A DNA stretch of 18,765 bases from Euperipatoides rowelli (taxonomy: Eukaryota; Onychophora; Udeonychophora; Euonychophora; Peripatopsidae), in assembly GCA_003024985.2 (NCBI GenBank), contig PXIH01S0040434.1, one strand, 5' to 3'. Below, piece after piece: positions 17,790-18,765 of this stretch; within the stretch, counting starts at the first letter, position 1, and every line of letters begins with the position of its first letter. Both the position numbers and the translations under genes were made by a program. The notes under the pieces were generated by a model. The model made no database searches, was not told where the DNA came from, and saw only the letters and a list, made by a program, of their open reading frames with translations.

Positions 17790-18765
17790 CGTCAGAACTT
17801 TAAACTGTTTGAGTAATGCACATTTAATTTTAAAAAGTATATTTAGTGTAAATCCTCATGTTTTGCTTTTGCAGGAAACGAGGCGGAGCAAAAACAAGTC
17901 AGTTGAGATTTGGAAGAATATCTCGCAGAATTATAGTATTTTTGAGAATAGAGCCAATTCTAAAAAGCATGGTCTGGCAGTGTGTGTTTCAAAGTCTATT
18001 GGTATTAGTATATTGGACATGAGGAGCATTGGTGAACGTATGATAGTGCTTAAATTGAAATTTGAAGGTAATATTTTTAATATAATAAATGTTCATATGC
18101 CGATTGTGCCTATTGAAAGAAAAATATTCATGAGAGATTTGAGGATGTGTGTGTAAAAATGAAGATATCCCGTTAATTATAATGGGGGATATGAACATTA
18201 ATTGTCCAGCCAAGGTTAGCGTAATGGTTAAATTTGTGAGTGATTTTGATTTGGTGGATGTAGCTGTGCTTAATAACCTTGGTATGATACCAACTAGAAG
18301 AGACAGTAAATCGTCTAACATATTGGACAAGATGTTTGTTTCTAGATGTATTGAGGGCAATTATAAGTTGAACTTCCTGATAATACCATTTTCGGATCAT
18401 ATTATGTTGAGATGAGTTTGTAATCTTGGGGGTGGACATTATACTGCCTTTTTAGAACTGGACTAATTCCGGTTTGGGATGTGCCAAGTATAGGGACATT
18501 ATATAATGATAAACAGCTGGAGAAGTTTATGATGTGTGAAGAAGTTAATCCAATCATCAAATGGGATGTATTTAAAGATTCTGCATATAAAACTAGTGTC
18601 AGAAATCAGTTGGATGAAAAGAAGACTATATGTAAAGAATTGAGAACATTTATAGACTAATTAACTATGAGATTAATGATGGGGGAGGAGACAATGCTGA
18701 TGTTATTAGTCTGAAATTTAGACTTGAATATCTTTTGAAAGTTCAAGCAAGGATGATAGAAAGTA
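17790..18765 (+). pseudogene. LINE ORF2 start: APE-type endonuclease and linker to RT, partial
   Basis: The open segment 17809-18156 reads NPHVLLLQETRRSK (catalytic Glu in QET) at 17851-17892. HGLAVCVSKSIGI follows (about 17970), then GERMIVLKLKFEGNIFNIINVHMP, with a frame break near 18155. The next frame carries IIMGDMNINC (about 18177-18206; GDxN), SNILDKMFVS (about 18318) and FSDHIML (about 18393-18412; SDH). All the main endonuclease motifs are present, in the right order. After a stop near 18414 the linker continues (IIKWDVFKDSAYK near 18558-18596, then FRLEYLLKVQARMIES to the window edge), as expected before the RT. The initiator is unclear; a Met at 17815 or earlier lost codons are possible. 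Confidence 0.82.

Larger units (their letters stand above)
16418..18765 (+). mobile_element. Tx1/L1-like LINE, 5' half, running off the window
   Basis: The element seems to begin near 16418 with GGGGGTCCGGTTCAAGATGG, right after a broken RT fragment. It has a short leader, ORF1 with a zinc knuckle, a spacer (17645-17790), and an endonuclease followed by the inter-domain linker. Frame breaks are fewer than in the minus-strand LINE, so it is probably younger. The reverse transcriptase should lie beyond 18765. The start is inferred from the loss of RT similarity and the GC-richer leader, not from a target duplication, which cannot be tested without the 3' end. Confidence 0.72.

Noticed and set aside
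17989-18439. Minus-strand frames over the endonuclease
   Set aside because: The plus strand carries QET, GDxN and SDH endonuclease motifs in order; these are shadows.
1-18765. Host gene exons, tRNA, rRNA or bacterial operon signals
   Set aside because: No intact coding exon with splice sites, no tRNA cloverleaf and no ribosomal RNA core was seen; all coding matches are to mobile or orphan element families.

Overview
This window looks like intergenic DNA from an animal, most likely an invertebrate. It is strongly AT-rich, carries about eleven isolated ambiguous bases, and contains no intact host gene, rRNA, tRNA or bacterial-style operon. Everything recognisable is a decayed mobile element or a repeat. 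The mix is Ty1/copia, CR1/L2-like and Tx1/L1-like LINEs, piggyBac, hAT-like and MITE ends, a short SINE, and two orphan element-borne protein families. It fits molluscs, chelicerates or other repeat-rich invertebrates, but I cannot fix the species.

Layout, left to right. 1-1200: AT-rich DNA with degenerate local repeats. 1205-2600 (+): a badly frameshifted pseudogene of a widespread, poorly characterised family that seems mobile (DUF7869-like). About 2870-9627 (-): the pol region of a Ty1/copia retrotransposon, cut into pieces by later insertions. These are a 143-bp retroposon flanked by 18-bp direct repeats (3722-3864), a CR1/L2-type LINE of about 3.3 kb in the integrase region (about 5510-8815), a SINE with a 14-bp target-site duplication (8902-9080), and a hAT-like terminus where the protease is broken (about 9628). 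A second copy of the same SINE lies at 10390-10572 with its own 13-bp duplication.

11139-11240 holds three identical 34-bp units. Almost next to them is a 240-bp palindromic MITE-like element (11251-11490) bounded by TA. 12780-13832 (+) is a pseudogene of an orphan family with a nuclease-like core and a remnant of a cysteine-rich C-terminus. Eleven bases later, at a TTAA, begins a decayed piggyBac element (13847 to about 15840) with a nearly full-length transposase on the minus strand.

The right end (15855-18765, +) holds a Tx1/L1-like reverse transcriptase fragment, then the 5' half of a similar LINE: ORF1 with a zinc knuckle, then an endonuclease. It runs off the window before its own reverse transcriptase.

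The main interest is the layered insertion history, readable from target-site duplications; the two SINE copies, one with a duplicated YY1-like motif; the palindrome beside an exact triplicate repeat; and the two orphan families. No working gene system is visible. All coding matches were made by eye from motifs, so family names below clade level are tentative.
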